Source: Rhopalosiphum padi
Taxonomy: Eukaryota; Arthropoda; Insecta; Hemiptera; Aphididae
Assembly (NCBI RefSeq): GCF_020882245.1
Contig: NC_083597.1
Coordinates: forward strand, 77,416,152 to 77,480,151
DNA: 64,000 nt
Direction of reading: 5' to 3'
Made by a program: the position numbers and the translations under genes. This document shows positions 26,801-40,732 of this stretch, piece by piece. A model generated the notes under the pieces. It was not told the origin of the DNA. It worked only from the letters and a program-made list of their open reading frames with translations, and searched no databases. Position 1 is the first letter of the stretch; each line of letters begins with the position of its first letter.

Positions 26801-29800
26801 ACATTTTTTTCAATCTATTTATTATTTTTATATACTAAAAATAACACCATAATTGCTTAAAACAAATATTGCACGTCATTGAATTTAAGTCAGTAGTATA
26901 GACAAGTTTCGCAAGTACGGTAAATACAATAACACAATCTTTGAAGAAATTCGTGTTTGTAATAAATTATGATATAATAATGTATATGTATATTAATATC
27001 TACTAAGTACTAAGTAAAATAATTAATAAAAAAAAAAAAATATTTTAATAAATTTGATTTTCCTTACTATAGATAATTAATTATTGTGAATGTTTTATAA
27101 ATAGGTAAACATTTTCACAGAATATTTTTGTATTGATTAATATAGTATAATTATTGATTAGTATTTGAAACTTCATAAGTATCATAACTTTACACAAATC
27201 ATAATCAATTTTAAATATTTTGAATTATTAATATTCATAAATATTCAAAACACAAAATTTTAAAAATAAATGAAAAAAGTGATATAACTATAACTACCTA
27301 TTATAATTATTACTAAAATTAACAGTTTTACAGCTGTAACCATTAAATGCCGAAATATAACTTATTTGTTTTATAATAAATGTGTAAAGTTAAACAAATT
27401 ACTTTCTTTATAGTACATGCACAAAACTCACAAAAAATGTTTCACGAGATAACTAATGTTATGAATGTTTAATATGATTATTATTACGATTTTCCTGTTA
27501 TGTAGAAAATTATTAAAATAAAAAAAATGTAATACTACATTTTAAATTATTTAATTAACTTTATGTATTATTTATATACATATACTTATATAATATGTAT
27601 ACTATAAATTAATTATCATAATATAATATATTATTATTTCAATGCTTTTTAATGTTTAGAGCAAAACTGATACAATATTTTTACGTATACAAAGTTTTAT
27701 TATACTCGTATTTAAGCTATTTCAAAATGTGATTTAATCATAGCTAATTTTACAATAACAGGTGTGTTATAATTTTGTTTTTCGGATAAAAAGTCATCTT
27801 CTAAGTTAAATGTTGTTTTATTAACGTATTAGAAACTGAACACAAAAAAGGAACTTAAAATAGGTCAATCTTGAATTGTCTAGAGTAGTTTAACAACAGT
27901 CAGATAAACTAAACCATATTTTAAGTGAATGTAAAACGTCTCATTCTCAACGTCTTGACAAACAATTATTTTTTTTATGAACACTTAAAATTTGTTTGCG
28001 CATTATATATTATTTAATACGTATTATTTATAAACATTAAACTGTGTTTAATTTAAAATTGTTTTTCAAATTTGATGACTCAGTATTGACCCAAACAACC
28101 CTTGCTCTAACATTTACTTTTTAGATTTTGATCAAAAAAACATACATTAATTTTGAACTTAAAATGACGATAATATAATAATGTACAAATTAAATTTTTT
28201 TACGCACCTAAAGAAGAAAATTATTATAATATATATTAAAACATAATTTTGTTCAGATATACTAATTCGTAAACCAAATATAATAATGTAATATCTTCAA
28301 TGTGCTGGTATTTAATGTAATTTACAAAAGGTCGGAAAATGGTATACAAGTTATATTCCGTTGTCCATTTACCCAAACCATAACGTTAGTTGGACAATTA
28401 TTATGAATCGTAAGCCCATAAACATTTTAGTGGTCTCCAATTTTTCACAAAATAAGAATTCACACGAATGAAAAATGAAAAAAAAAAGGAAAGAAAAGGG
28501 ATACAGTTAAGTGTGTTAACCCATAATAATCGTCAAGTCCTAACACTAATCCCTAGAAATATCGTTAATATATTAGGTATATTCTGTGTGTAAGTGTTAT
28601 ATTCAATGTTCAACAACTACTCGTATAACCCATAGACACAATAATACGAGTATAATACACCCATACAATGTCTCAATGTCATAATATCTAATTTGTGGTT
28701 GAATCCCGTATAACAGTGAAAAATAACGTTTATAATAATTAATATTTTCAGTATCATATTTTAATGTTACCGTTTAACGGGTTCAATAACATACACAGAG
28801 CGGTTAAGTTGTGTAATGTTTTTTAAATTTAAAATTCAAGAACTTTAGACAGCGGCAATACTATTCCAGAACTCTTGTAAAACACACACAATTTCGTGTA
28901 ATACTATAATAATAATATAATATCGTTAATATATATCGTAAACTCAACTCAACTAGGTAAAGTGCATTCGAATGTGGCTTTTAGACAATAAACTGACTTT
29001 AATACGATTATACATCACGTAAGTGTGGCCGGAGAGCGCCGTACGCAATCGTTGTATATTAATCGTACTTATAAAGTGTTTTAGGTTCGTATAATACTAG
29101 TACTTAAAACATTTTACGATCTGTGTGCGTTCGGCAAGCCGTCAGAACTCTCCAGAGGTAATAAGTGACCACTCTGTATGCAAATAGGATTTTCATAATT
29201 GAATATACACGAAGAAGACACGATGACCATCAGTTGCATAAGTCGGTGTAATAATAATTAGATGTATTTCGTATCATTATCATACTCCGTTGTTTACAAA
29301 CACTAAAAAGGACTTGTTGTTACACATATGTTTAACTCCTGTGCCCTGTCTTACTAACGGATTTAACACTACACATAGGTATTTAAAATAATTCATTTTA
29401 CTCTAATATCTTTGATATGAAAGTTAATGATAGAACTTTTAGTATAATTCCAAGATAAACTACCTTAAATTATTAATGAAAGCTAATACACTGTATGTAG
29501 GTGCTTTTTTATTAATTTTATGATTTTAAGACAATAAATATTATACTATGACCATTTTAAAATATTAAATTTTTAAGTGTTTTCAAGTTACTTCAAAATT
29601 AAAATATCATAAAAATCCTGGGTAGGGTTCTCTATGTAAGTAATATTCTTAGATATTAAATAGCTTAAATTTAATAATAGGTCAATTCAATATATTATTG
29701 GAAATAACAAAATAAAATAGATTTTAATGAATGTAAAATTTGGTATTTTATTGGTTAGTAAGATGGAAACAACACACACGGGTCCTCTTAGTGTGTATAA

Positions 29801-30775
29801 ACAATAGTTATATGATCAAATCACTTTACCTTTTTTTTATTATTATTTATTTATGATAAATTGAATTTCCAATATATTTTAAACTGCACATTAAACTGCA
29901 AACTGTAAAATTATAAAAGCGTTGCATATTAATTTTTTTCTTTAACATTCTTGTCTAGGTTATTTATTTTATTGAATACTATAGATACAATTTTTTTCAA
30001 TTAACGCATAGTAATATGTTTCTCCGACAACAATTTATTGAGAAATGTATTTGTGTGGAAGGCATATTCCCTTTACCCGGATCCGACCCTGACATTATAA
30101 TAATATCATGCAGTAGGCTGTACATCGTACGTCGATGATCAAATAATTTATACATTGGGTTCGTGTCGGAGGGCAAACGCACACTCACGATATCGGGCAG
30201 ACATCCAAAATTGTGAAAGAGTAAGTGAGGGGGAAACATGATCATATTATTAGTTTATCGACGACCAAATAGGTACGAGATAAATATATTTTCGTATTAG
30301 CTTACGTCCTATTCGGGGTAGGTTAAGTTTGATATTATTATTTTAATGATTATGCGTAATTTTCAGTATTAATTATAGAGGGTTAAAATCTTAAAATGTA
30401 AAATAAAACATTTTATATTGGAAAAAATAAAAATAATTATTATTTTAATTTAAAACTACGTTGAACGAATACTCTATTTCTTCCTCAAATACGCGTATAG
30501 TATACTATAATACGTAATATAAAATATTAAAACTAATATATTATATTTTATAAATATAATAAAATATTGTACTTTACCTATTTTTAGTTTATTTATATTT
30601 TATAATGTATATTCAACAAACGTTAAGTTATGTAATTATAATAATAATAATAAAAATAATAATATTATTTATTATTATAATTATTATTATTGCATAGAAT
30701 AATATTATGTGTTAGGATTTCAATATAATATAATTCTAGTGTTAGTCTTATTACTAGCTGCATATCATACACATC
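23830..30775. other. A+T-rich non-coding stretch
   Basis: The longest gene-free block so far, with (AT)n at 25626-25653 (self-complementary) and 25928-25947, and TAGG-type words near 24147. Two patches are more complex: 29020-29170, with GC-rich words, a TTATAAAG at about 29069 and a possible donor AGAG|GTAAT near 29158, and 30050-30240, with an open minus frame of no recognised family. Neither is strong enough to call as an exon. ORFs at 25732-25971 and 26193-26426 look like chance. Confidence 0.5.
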
Positions 30776-30779
30776 ACAT

Positions 30780-31026
30780 CAGGGGTCTTCAACCTTTTTA
30801 TATAGCGGGCCACGTATTATTTTTTAAAAATCTTGTGGGCCGCATTCGTAGTAAAAATGTGTATTTTATACAAAAATTCAGTTTTATTATTACAATTTTT
30901 ATGATTAAATTTTAAATTACAAACTATTATTATTATTATTAAAACATAATACATAGATGCTAAATTTCAAATGTGTTTGCCGGCTGCATATTATGACAAG
31001 GCGGGCCACGGTTTGAAGACCCCCGG
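30780..31026 (+). mobile_element. hAT-like non-autonomous element (MITE)
   Basis: Starts CAGGGGTCTTCAACC and ends GGTTTGAAGACCCCCG, giving imperfect terminal inverted repeats of about 15 bp. GCGGGCCAC lies just inside both ends, with GTGGGCCGC also at the left. The CAGGGGT(C)...CAACC terminus followed by GGGCC-containing words is the familiar signature of hAT/Charlie-type non-autonomous elements across animals. At about 247 bp it has no room for a transposase; the overlapping ORF at 30709-30915 is incidental. An 8-bp target-site duplication is expected. Flanks CATCACAT and GTATACAT agree only in part, so the duplication is eroded or the right boundary is off by a base. Confidence 0.75.
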
Positions 31027-31029
31027 TAT

Positions 31030-31595
31030 ACATAACTGAAAAAAACTAGGTAGATATTGCATATTATAATTTTATAGTTGTTAAATATGATTTATCATGA
31101 TTTTATATATATATTATAATTATACGTAAATTTAATACAACAATACTATTTAAGACATTTAAGTATCCATAATCCATACTCTGTCATAGTTCCATATTAA
31201 TAATAATACCTACATGACTATATATAATTATATGATATACAATTAATAAAATATTTATAACACGCTAAATACAATATTATCACATCATGTTATGTGTTTC
31301 TTGCATTTAACTATCTTACCAAATAAATTATATTTATATTCACTAATAAAAATGTAATTATTTTAATAAAACAAATTTTACTTTCAAAATTAAAAAGTAA
31401 AAACTTAATAATTTCGCACTCTTGCAAAATTATAAAAAAAAAATCTTTCTATATTTCAAGGACAGTAAAAATTTCACACTTGTAGTCTTACACCCTTTAT
31501 AAGTGTTATGATCGAAGATACGAATTCAAGAGAATAAAACGTTTAGTGGACGACTACTGCAGTAACAGTTGTGAAGTGGCTGCAACCTGCAGATA
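31030..31595. other. A+T-rich non-coding stretch
   Basis: No gene or repeat end seen. Confidence 0.5.
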
Positions 31596-31601
31596 TACAC
31601 G

Positions 31602-31620
31602 ATATATATATATATATATA
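31602..31620. repeat. (TA)n microsatellite
   Basis: About nine TA units immediately upstream of a higher-complexity block. Confidence 0.9.
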
Positions 31621-31690
31621 GGAACACTCATCGTCGCTCACTGTCGAATTATTATACGGCTTCGGCGTCAGTCGAATTTTGATCTCGAAT
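31609..31690 (+). promoter_or_regulatory. Possible core promoter
   Basis: The TA run ending at 31620 is followed about 20 bp later by a TCACTGT initiator-like word (A at 31640), which puts TATATA at about -30 to -27. A second initiator-like TCAGTC lies at about 31670. The segment 31621-31800 is notably richer in CG and TCG words than its flanks. The downstream frame 31689-31907 starts with ATG but has no recognised domain. TATA words are cheap in this DNA, so this is a suggestion only. Confidence 0.2.
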
Positions 31691-31909
31691 GATTTACGAC
31701 AGGGACTCGACTCTCGAAATCTTCACAATTCGTTTTAGACAACCGATGATGAGCCACACCAGATATATTTCATCGTTGCATCGGCAATGTATATTTTTTT
31801 CTCAGCGAGAGGAGCTGATATTTACTCGTGATGTGTGCGAGAAAAATATTAAATTGCATCCAAATTATTGGCTAAGTTATAACAATATTAAACATATACT
31901 TACATGATA

Positions 31910-34840
31910 CGTATACAATACTAATTAGTGATTTCTAGTATCTGTATTCTTCAATAGGTCAAGCGGGGTAATTTATTACCCCACATCTTATATTTACCGT
32001 CCTATTATTTTTATGTTTATTACCTGAATGCTGTTATCTTCTCTAGCTTCCTAAATATAGTGTTAACTCATTTTCTGAGTGTTTCCAGGCATTTTATATA
32101 TATATTATATTACATTAAACTTATCAAAAACTACTCAAATGTGTTAATTGTTATAATAATATAATAAAATACTCTACAATATATGTTTGCTATTCATTGA
32201 CACAAAGCCATAATATGTAAGTAAAAAAAAAAAAAAAAAAAATGATTCGTAAAATTTTTACCCCGCGCGACCGATAGAAAGGTATACACGGTGATGGCTA
32301 ATAAAAAATTGTAAATTTGGATAAAAAAAATGTAATCATTATTGTCTAGCATTCTGAGCTGTTAACTTAACACAACAGATATAAATTAAAAAAAAAAAAT
32401 ATATAAATACTGATTCATACGTGCAATATTTTTTTAATTTTATTTAGTCTATAATAGTTAATAATGTAATTGATAATATATTTTATGTGACTAACAATAA
32501 AATTAAACGATTTCAAATTTGAATGTACAATATTCATTAAAGTTATTAAATTCATTTTATCTAGAGAAACAATAAAACAAAAAAAAACAATAATATAAAT
32601 ATCGTTTTGTTTAAAGTTTAGTATTACAATATTTACAGCAATGATTATACCAAACCGTTAAATAATATAATGTTGAATTCGCGTTTCATACTAAAATATA
32701 TTATATTTTCACTAAACAATTAAATGTTTACAAATATATTTCTTTTAAAAATTACCATTAGGTCAACTTACCATAACCATTAATTTAATTATGTTTTTCT
32801 TCTATTATTGCGATGAGAAATTTTCATTTATGTTACGATGCTATATTTTGAGTATTATATAAATATTTTATTAAACAAAAGCCGCACAAATGTTGATAAT
32901 GAACATTTGATTGATTTGTTATAATTTCTGAGTACGATATAGCAATGTAAGGTACAAATATACATTAATAATAATGATGTGAGTCTTGAAACGCTTGGGT
33001 TTTCAAATATTATATTATCCGAGCTTTTGACCTAGTTTTGGTATATGATTATATACTCACTTAAATGTGTACAACAACTAAACTTCGCGTTATACACGAG
33101 CGAAAAACTAATCAACGTAAGCTACAGTGTCCTCTCATTCGTACATCACGAGATTGATTGATAATTGATATGTTGCTACATAGCATTTACAAGACGGAAG
33201 TTCGGTAAATAATATATGTTCTGACGGTCGTAGACCACGAATTCGTTTTCGTAACAGGAATAATTGAAAAAAAAAACGAAATCGATTTCGTATATTATGT
33301 ACTGTAGCTGTTTATAAATACTAATGTATCAATTTAAACAATAAACAAAACGAACGGCACGTGGCCGTAAATTGGATGGCAAATGTATTGAAAATATTTT
33401 ATAAAAACGTCGAATAGATTTTGCTCTCGGATTTCTGTAGGTTAGGCTCAGTAAGACTATTTTTGGCAAAGACCTTGTGCTTACATATAATGATGTAATA
33501 TAAAGTTTCCTTACATTATATATTATTATTTTGAATTACTATTCTAGTGTAATCTAAAACTCTGATCTCATATCGGTACTGCTGCAGGATAATGTACATA
33601 GGCGGATGTTTAATTAGTAATTTAATTTCTTAAGTGTTCATATCGAAATAAGTTACTGTATTTCATTGTTATCAAATAATTTACAAAACAAAGTTATTGT
33701 TCAGTCCAATGTGTATTTCAAATGTAAGATATTACATTTTGTAAGTACTACATTTATTATTTAAGTAATATAATATCCATGCCATACGCGCATCTACACA
33801 CTATTATTGTAATGCAAGAATTTCATCTTACTGTAAACAATTGGTAGATTGAATAGTTTTAATTAAGATGTATAAACGACAAACGTGTAAATTAAATTTA
33901 AGTAACATAAGATTTATTTTCAAAATATAGACTTAGCAGATAGAAGACAGTTAAAAATAATGTTATATCACTTTGAACTGTATTGTATAGATATGTACTC
34001 TAACGTCTTTAATTATCCGTATCTTTAGCGTTAATTTCCCATTACTCTTGAACGAAATTAATTAATTATTTATATGATGACTTTCTTCAATTGGCACTAT
34101 TAATTTGTGTTAATTTGCATTTTTTTCATCCTTATTTATATATAAATTAATTTTTCTAGTACAATTGTTGCGGAAAAAATTCTCATCAAACAATAATAAT
34201 CTGTCGTGTCTTAAAATAAACATAAGGATAATTACTAAGTAAATAAACAATTATAATAAGAGATACCACTGGTGACTTTCCAGCTGTCATTAATTGTATC
34301 ATTAAATTGATCACACGCGATTTAAGTACCTAAAAATAATTCTCTAATGACTATACTAATAATGGAAGTAATACAAGTCTAAATCAAATTATATGATACA
34401 TTTTTGTAGGAAAACATAAACAAGATTTTCACTAAAGATATATTATATAATGGCTCAAAACTGAATTAAATTATTTAACTAAGAGTGATAACAAATTATC
34501 TGATTTTGGATTCCAGTTATATACGTGATAACTCCAGCAATTATTTTCCATCCGTCCCTCTTTTTCAAAAAAAAAAAAAAAATTGAACAACTTTTTAACC
34601 GAAAATTGTGACTGATAATTATAATTACACTTGATGACGATCGATTCTTACTCTGATATTATAATTTATAACCAAATATAACATTTTACGTAATTAACTC
34701 TTACCTAATTAATTAGTCATAAATAGAACTGAGAGCATTTGCAGTTGTATCCTGCCAATAATTGCTAAGAGTGCAAATGAGTAGATAAGATCGAACATAC
34801 TTCAAATATAATTTTAATTTGTTTTGTTAATAATTTTATG
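31910..34840. other. A+T-rich non-coding stretch
   Basis: Contains a 20-nt A run (32223-32242), a 16-bp perfect palindrome (33276-33291) and another A run near 34566. No gene supported. Confidence 0.5.
33276..33291. repeat. 16-bp perfect palindrome
   Basis: ACGAAATCGATTTCGT is fully self-complementary and centred on ATCGAT. It resembles a dimeric transcription-factor site but matches no consensus I can name with confidence. Confidence 0.6.
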
Positions 34841-34846
34841 TTACAA

Positions 34847-36240
34847 GGCAATCTCAATTATAAGCATGTCAAATAAGGATGTCACTCAAATTCTCCCAAA
34901 GGAAATTATTTACGACACGTAACAAATTAAAAAAAGTGATTCAATCATGCCTCCGCCAGGTCCAATATACTGGACAAATTCCCCAAGCAAGCGCTCAGAA
35001 AATTTAGACATTATATTTGTTTCAAAATACCAAATCATTTACATGAACGGACAGAAAATCTCTATAATCCACTATATCGGATCATTCACCAGTTATCTTA
35101 ATCCATACTACTCTAAGCCATTAGACAAAATAATCAATTATTCATTAAATAATAAATAAAACGGAGAAATTTCCAATATTATAATATTATTGAAAAAATC
35201 TACGAACAACAAAATCATAAAAAAATTACAATTTTTATTTATTAAGTGTGCTTTTAATATGAAAATGTATAATTTATATTATCTATTTCATTCAAAATCA
35301 ATTTCGGTTACTTATAATTATGCTAATGATTTTTTAATTGATCTTATACTTATTACAACTTAATCTCTTTTTATAAAAATCATTAAAATATTATAAATCT
35401 GTATTGTTGGTGTAATAATGTGTGTATTAAATACTATTTATTTTAATTTTAAATGTTAAGGTATAGAAAATGTTCAACTAGTTTTTTTTTAAATAAATTT
35501 ATTTAAACATAGTAACATTTCCTACTACCTATATAATTTAAAGTCTTACCAATATTTTAAGGTTTCATCAACACTGGTTAATGACTGTTAATGTTTTAAA
35601 TAAAATTAAATAATATTTACTTTTTTCATTGAAGTTCAATTAAAAAATATAATTATTATATACCTCACAACGTTCAACAATTACAGATGTAAGTAATGTT
35701 TACAGTTCATAATACAAACTCGTGTATGTACCTACCTATATTTTTAAATATAGTTTAAGAAATAACACAAGGATGATTTATACAAACTTAAATATTCTAA
35801 AATATTTTTCGTATTGTAGAGTTACCAAAACGTAGAGACATTCACATATCAAATCTACCACGACCACATCGAAAAAAACAGATAGCAGTTGGGCTAAAAT
35901 GATAAAAAAATCTGAGACCTTCCGACATGTCTTATCAAAATTATTCCAGTCACATAACAAAATGATTATCCCTTAAGCAGCCGACGAAATTGATAGATTA
36001 CTTATCGATGACTATTCACCACATTGCCTAACTTTTCTACTCTAAAGCTTCTCTCCCAGAGAGTTTTCAGTTCGGTTCACTTCAGTTACGATCGATGGAA
36101 TAACTCGCTAACACCTCCCCCCACCAATACGCAATCATTCATCTGACACACATATTTAACGTACAAGTTTTATTACTATCCTGCTGTCCAATCCATTGGG
36201 AATTCCCAATCATAGTTGTGTTTCTCAAAACTTCTGATTT
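34847..36240 (+). pseudogene. Decayed Jockey-like LINE: endonuclease and start of reverse transcriptase
   Basis: Motifs appear in family order but in shifting frames. Frame of 34847: GNLNYKH, stop, GCHSNSPKG, matching GDxNAKHxxWGC...NPRG of the apurinic-type endonuclease. Frame of 34947: PPPGPIYW...NSPSKRSENLDI, matching the PTYWP...RPDxLDI segment. Frame of 35077: SDHSPVIL, the conserved SDHxPV catalytic motif. After about 700 bp of A+T-rich sequence, frame of 35872: KKTDSSWAKMIKKSETFRH then LSKLFQSH, matching the linker before RT. Near 36130-36225: IIHLTHIFN...CPIHWEFPIIVV, matching the start of the RT domain (NxxLRxxxFPxxWK). Many stops and frameshifts show it is dead. The enzyme nicks target DNA and primes cDNA synthesis. 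The rest of RT and the 3' end are not found here; 35160-35800 may include later insertions or unrecognisable ORF. Confidence 0.75.
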
Positions 36241-38030
36241 AAATTTTAAATGGAAAAAAAACTTTGTAATGTAGATACGTTCTCTATTAATTTATGAACA
36301 AATTATAGACATTTAAATATTTTAAACATTTTCCATTATAAAAAATTATATATTACAATATTTATTTAGAACTTTACAAGTAATAGTGCTAAATATATTC
36401 TTTTATTTTTTTCAAAACCATGATACCTACTAAACAGAATTGTTTTCAAGTGAAACAAAACGTCAAAATAAATATTTAAAATTGCATAAAAGCCAAATGA
36501 TTGTGATTCTAAAAAATATAAAAATTAACCAAAAGAAAAATAACTTAAAAAGAAAAATGTGTTTTTAATTATGTTAAGGTGTCTGATTTTGAAAATCATT
36601 CATCACATTAATTTAAACTTAAAATAAATAGTCACATGTTATAATATTTTTAATTAGTCAAAAGCTATAAAACTAAAATATTAAGAATTGAGATAAATAT
36701 ATATATATATTTAAGGTTTAACTTTACTAAAAATTTACGTACTAAATAATACTAGTTGAAAAAGGTGTTTTAAGAAAAGTCTCGAATGACCCTGTTGCCA
36801 AAGGCGAGGTAATATAATAGAATAGTAAACTGTATACCTAAGTCCTAAATACATTATACAATATAAAGTGTCAGTACAGTATGCAGGTGGGTAGTAATTT
36901 TTTTTTTCAAAATAATGAAATAAATAATGTTAGCAGAGGCGTTTTAAGATGATTGGTAAGATGGGGGGGGTGACGATAATAGCCCATGACTAAAAAAATA
37001 AATAATCATAAACTGTAGTTTTTATCATAATAATAGTATAATATATACATGCATAATTAACCGGGTGTTACTGTGTTAGCACCGTAGCGGTAATGTAATA
37101 CGGTTATTTATTTATAAATATACACATGATGTCATGGAAATTACATTTTAAAACACGACCACGCCAATTGTTAGGATTCATTCTTCTTCAAATACGAGGA
37201 GAGGTCTTCGTGGAGTCAATGAGTATTTGATCGTGTCTGACACGCTTTTTTATCGTATACAAACGGCGCGTCCAATACAATAATAATCAGATTATGTTTA
37301 AAAAATCGTAACACTCAAAAGTCATAATAATAAAAATATCCATATTATTAATCATCAGCAAATAATTTTTTTTTTTTAATAAAGTGAACATTTGAATGTT
37401 TTAAGCATTTTCGAATATTTTATTCTAATATATCAATCCGAGAGTACTTTTTGTATTTTGAAGTATTTTACAATACAAAATTAAAAACAAAATTAGATAA
37501 TTATTCATTTATATTTAAAAAAAACCACGAATAGAACTAAGAAATAAAATATATAAATTATTTTAAATCTATAAACGTATAATATTGCATAATTTATTAA
37601 ATATTGTGTTTATCGTGTAGTTTAATTTGTCATATTCTATTTTATTCACATTTAAAAATATTTTAATATTCATAATTCAACCTAAAAAAATAGTATAACA
37701 AGTTAATAACACAATCGAATTTGTTATATATCATATTGATAATTATTTTTTTAAATTTAATATTAATGATAAGTTATATTGACAATGCGATAATCGATTA
37801 AAATCAGAAAAAAATTCCCGATAAAAAAAAAGTAATTACCTATTTTCTTATTTTTTTCAAATTTACTTTTTTTTTAACGTAAATTTGTTTATATGCATAT
37901 TGTATAATATTTTGTTTAAGTTTATATTAATAGTATTCCATATAATATAAGAAATATAGTTGAAAATTGTCTTTTTAATTATTTATACAAATTATTATTA
38001 AGTAAAGATATTATAATTAAATATAATACA

Positions 38031-38056
38031 TTTTTTTTTTTTTTTTTTTTTTTTTT
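38031..38056. repeat. Poly-T tract (26 nt)
   Basis: Uninterrupted T run. It could mark the A-tail of a reverse-strand retroposon, but no body is recognisable on the left side. Confidence 0.9.
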
Positions 38057-40707
38057 AAGAAACAAATGATTTTTAAACATGGGTAAGTTAAAATGAAAAA
38101 CTTAAATGATTATGTGTTTTTATAGTACCTACCTGTCATTTTTATGGAATCAGAAAATATTTTTCGATAAAAATGTCTTTATTTAATCTCTTTATTACTC
38201 TACATTATGTATACGAATTAAAAAAGTTATAAATCCTAAACAATTTTAATAAAGATGAAATTAAGATAACTTATGGGAGTTAGCACAGATTGTGGCTAAA
38301 TATATAATAATTATGTGGCCTTAATGAAGCACTTAAACATCCATTCTTATTAGCTTATACGGAAACAAACTTAACGCATATATAATAACAGATGGAAATT
38401 ATAAATGTAACAAAATCAATTAATGGAGAATATTTGTTTGTCTAAGAGTTGTTTCTTAAAATGTTTTAATTTATTTATAATATTTTATTAATACAAGATA
38501 AACGAGTAAAAAATATTTAATAAATGTAAGATATTTTTTATAATAACTTAAGAGTATTAAAAATATAAATCTTAAGAACTAATAAAATAGTATTGTTTAT
38601 TTATTTATTTTGATAAATTTACAATTCCATTTTAAAGATTATAAGATTATAATATAACTTATAAGAGAACAGTTATTCTTTATTTTTTATTTTTCACTAT
38701 GCAGATGTAATATTGATAATACAATTTAGTTGTAACTCGAGTTTTATTTTTATATTTCATTGACTTAATTTTAAATACTTATCTATTTAACACATACATT
38801 AAAATTGTATTTAAAGAATTTATGAGTTTGGATTAATTAAAATGTTTTCACTAAGAATAATAGCAATTTAATAAAATCTCTATTATATGCTGAAAAAACG
38901 TAGAAAAACTTCCTTGAAATAAAAAAAAATAGTAGAATTTAAATATTATACTTAATTATGTCTCTTTAAAATTAAATAACATAATCTTGGGTACGTGGAA
39001 ATTTTAAAAGTCACTTGGAAAACTCGTTAATTTTATTTAAATCACAATTAACTAACTTTTTAATTTGAAATGCAGTAACTTATTCAAACATACCTAGGTA
39101 CTTATATTTACTTTGTCGACATTATAATATGGTTCAACAAATCTGACTATATAAACATATTTATGTTTTGTTATGCATAACGAAATTCAAGCACCTTCCG
39201 GTAAGACTAGTTAAGTCTAAGCAACTTTTTATTATCATTATATATTAGTTAGTAGATACCATACAAATATAGATATAATTTCACAGTTCAGTATTTTCTA
39301 GCTAGTTGTAAGTAACTAAGATATTTTTAAATGGTATAGAAAAACTAAAATTTGAGTACATTATTAATAATATAATAAATTAATTGGTATCTGATGATAA
39401 TTAATAAATTATTTATAATTTAAATATTTATATTTATATCTAATAACTCATTTAATTGAACATTTATGAATAAAAAAATATTTATTATTATTATTAATAT
39501 TTTAAAGATTCATTTTACTATATTATTATAATATATACAATGTATTTAAAATAATGACTTTAACAGAAATTAAAGAATGCATAAATATTAACGCTTATAT
39601 TATAGAATTAAGTTTAGGAGATTTTCGTTTAAATTTTACAATACAAAAAAATCTCAACGAGTGAACAATAACAATTTTTACTAATAACTAAAATTATATT
39701 TAAAAACCTCTTTTTTTCAAAAAAAAAAAACATTTAATAACCCACAAGTGAAAAATATTTCCAACAAAACGATGTATGTTACAGCAAGAATCCAGTATAG
39801 TTTTCTCATATAATATCAACATTCTTATTGCAAAACGGTGGTTTTTTTTTACATACATATTACATATAATATGGGTTTTTTACCTATCTAGTTTTTAAGT
39901 TATTATTGTATCGATGACTATTACAATATTTTCAAAACTCATCTTGCTGAAAGTATCGCTAGCGTATTTATTTTATTTAAACCGATGCGAACTGTATACG
40001 TGTTAAAATAGGTTTTCCTATTCGGATATTTTGGAATAAATGTTTGAATCACTTAACTTAACAGAATCAAATACCTACTGCAGAATCGTTTTAGAAAACT
40101 TCAGAATCCATGATAATTTTATTTTATTTTCACTGGAAATAAAAGGTTCGAATAGGAATTGGCAATATACACTGTAAAACATGTTTAGAAGAGCACGTAT
40201 ATTATATAGCTTTCATATCGTTGCACGTTTTGTTTCTTCGTGTCCCTTCGACCACGAATATTATAATAAGTTTTTATTATTTAGACTTTCTCTATCGTCC
40301 GATTGAATGTCCCATGAGCGTCTTTAGCATAATTTTTAGGAGATGTTTGTATTGTTGATATTTTTGAATCGAGCTTATCAGCTGCAATGACAAGGAAAAC
40401 AGGAAATTACTGTATAATAACCACAACCAAGCACCATTTTTTTTTTTATTTCATATTATTTTTGAGGGATACGGATACAATTTGAACATGTATATTCGGC
40501 ATGTATATTTGTTTGTTAATTAATTTGTTTTTGATATTTAATTTCATGAAAACAATTAAATCGTTGCTATTTTAAAAACTAACATTTGAATACTACTGCA
40601 AAAATTAATGTTTTTTTTTTCAATTGTCAGTTAATTATAATAGTAGTCGGATCATAGTGTGTTAAATATTATATAATCTCATAATATTGTAACAATAGCG
40701 TTTTATC

Positions 40708-40732
40708 TATATATATATATATATATATATAT
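40708..40732. repeat. (TA)n microsatellite
   Basis: Twelve TA units. Confidence 0.9.

Noticed and set aside
29997..30245. 82-codon minus ORF of mixed composition
   Set aside because: No recognised domain; a donor-like AGAGTAAGT on the opposite strand does not fit an open + frame.
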